DNA of 64,000 nucleotides from Pseudoselenomonas ruminis (GTDB lineage Bacteria; Bacillota; Negativicutes; Selenomonadales; Selenomonadaceae), in assembly GCF_008271295.1 (NCBI RefSeq), contig NZ_VTOY01000009.1:1-64000 (forward strand), given 5' to 3'. Every line of letters begins with the position of its first letter. Position 1 is the stretch's first letter. The notes under the pieces were generated by a model. The model did no database searches and was not told the DNA's origin. It saw only the letters and a list, made by a program, of their open reading frames with translations. Below are positions 63,527 through 64,000 of the stretch, piece after piece. A program made the translations under genes and the position numbers.

Positions 63527-63555
63527 ATTATAATATGCCGGCGAGGTGTTGTCAA
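63527..63555 (-). promoter_or_regulatory. Consensus promoter of the 63070 gene
   Basis: Minus strand TTGACA (63550-63555), 17-base spacer, TATAAT (63527-63532). Start about 63520, immediately at the base of the terminator hairpin. Confidence 0.85.
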
Positions 63556-63627
63556 TTCCATGGTCACCGTGTGGTTGATTTTTCAATCGTGTATAAGCTC
63601 ATGAAGATTATTTTTCATTAAAATTCG

Positions 63628-64000
63628 TTAATCCGAAAATTTTCCTGTGAGGGCAAAGGCATGATTCATCGGCCCTGAACCAGCGCCTAAGTCCAGCATA
63701 GCTGAAAGCGCCCCGGATAGATATTCTTTGGCGCGGCCAACGGAATCTTCGAGAGAATAGCCTTTCGCCAGGTTGGCAGCTATCGCACTGGACAGCGTGC
63801 ACCCGGTCCCATGGGTATTGGGATTTTCAATCCGCTCGCCTTTGAACCAGCGGCCTTTGCCCTGCTCATACAGGAAATCGTTGGCATCGCTTACGCTATG
63901 GCCGCCCTTTAGCAGCACATGGCAGCCGTAGTGGGCGGCTATCGTTTCCGCCGCCCGCTCCATATCCTCTTTGCTTTTTATGCTTCCACCCGAAAGCACC
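63628..64000 (-). CDS. thiD: Hydroxymethylpyrimidine/pyridoxal kinase family, 3' part
   Basis: The C-terminal 123 residues of a ribokinase-fold kinase; the 5' part runs off the window. It has KGGHSVSDANDFLY, the anion-hole and catalytic motif NTHGTGCTLSSAIAANLAKG (catalytic Asp replaced by the HGTGC pattern of ThiD), and ...AKEYLSGAL. ThiD phosphorylates hydroxymethylpyrimidine for thiamin synthesis; close relatives act on pyridoxal. Near an ECF S component and a MocR regulator. Confidence 0.9.
   Translation of the reverse strand, partial: VLSGGSIKSKEDMERAAETIAAHYGCHVLLKGGHSVSDANDFLYEQGKGRWFKGERIENPNTHGTGCTLSSAIAANLAKGYSLEDSVGRAKEYLSGALSAMLDLGAGSGPMNHAFALTGKFSD

Overview
The window most likely comes from an anaerobic, Gram-negative-type Firmicute of the Negativicutes, close to Selenomonas or Mitsuokella. 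The best marker is a 393-residue lysine/ornithine decarboxylase at 24.6-25.8 kb that closely resembles the Selenomonas ruminantium enzyme making cadaverine for peptidoglycan. It is supported by an outer-membrane beta-barrel-like protein, a Firmicute-type T-box ahead of pheST, class III fructose bisphosphatase, methylmalonyl-CoA mutase (propionate metabolism), and rubrerythrin with superoxide reductase (anaerobe oxygen defence). The core is GC-rich. A few blocks (4.5-6.7 kb and 29.9-33.3 kb) are visibly AT-rich and look acquired.

Layout. 0-4.1 kb: T-box-pheS-pheT-zapA on the minus strand. 4.1-6.7 kb: a compact locus that looks like a type I toxin-antitoxin pair, then a GmrSD-type restriction gene and an orphan DUF3791 gene. 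6.9-13.6 kb: methylmalonyl-CoA mutase operon (mutA-mutB-meaB plus a degenerate MsrA) behind a cobalamin riboswitch. 13.8-16.3 kb: cobalt ECF transporter cbiM-cbiQ-cbiO. 16.2-19.96 kb: a biotin-linked operon (MaoC-like, bioY, thiolase, acyl-CoA ligase) whose promoter carries a BirA-like operator. 20-28.6 kb: zinc-ribbon membrane protein, U32 (RlhA-type) protein, class III aminotransferase, lysine decarboxylase with a small acidic partner gene, apt, OMP, HU. 28.8-34.9 kb: diguanylate cyclase, an AT-rich block of small secreted proteins on the 3' side of tRNA-Leu(CAA), and small hypotheticals. 35-40.6 kb: secreted HAD phosphatase, LysM protein, OatA-like O-acetyltransferase, radical SAM and GNAT proteins. 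40.6-45.6 kb: B12-binding radical SAM protein, pepF, rpmB, a LuxR regulator. 45.7-51.8 kb: a short orphan transcript, metallopeptidase, hslO, yfcE-like phosphodiesterase, and the FMN-riboswitch-controlled riboflavin operon ribD-ribE-ribBA-ribH. 51.9-64 kb: chemotaxis receptor, MetE-like methyltransferase with divergent LysR, rubrerythrin/desulfoferrodoxin, fbp, dicarboxylate symporter, MocR regulator divergent from an ECF S component, an attenuated hypothetical gene, and the 3' part of a ThiD-type kinase.

Cofactor themes recur: cobalt uptake and a B12 riboswitch sit beside a B12 enzyme; BioY is tied to acyl-CoA enzymes; FMN, B6 and thiamin-type salvage genes are also present. Across the whole window the 10-bp palindrome TGACNNGTCA occurs at least 23 times, against about one expected, often in tight clusters inside gene linkers.
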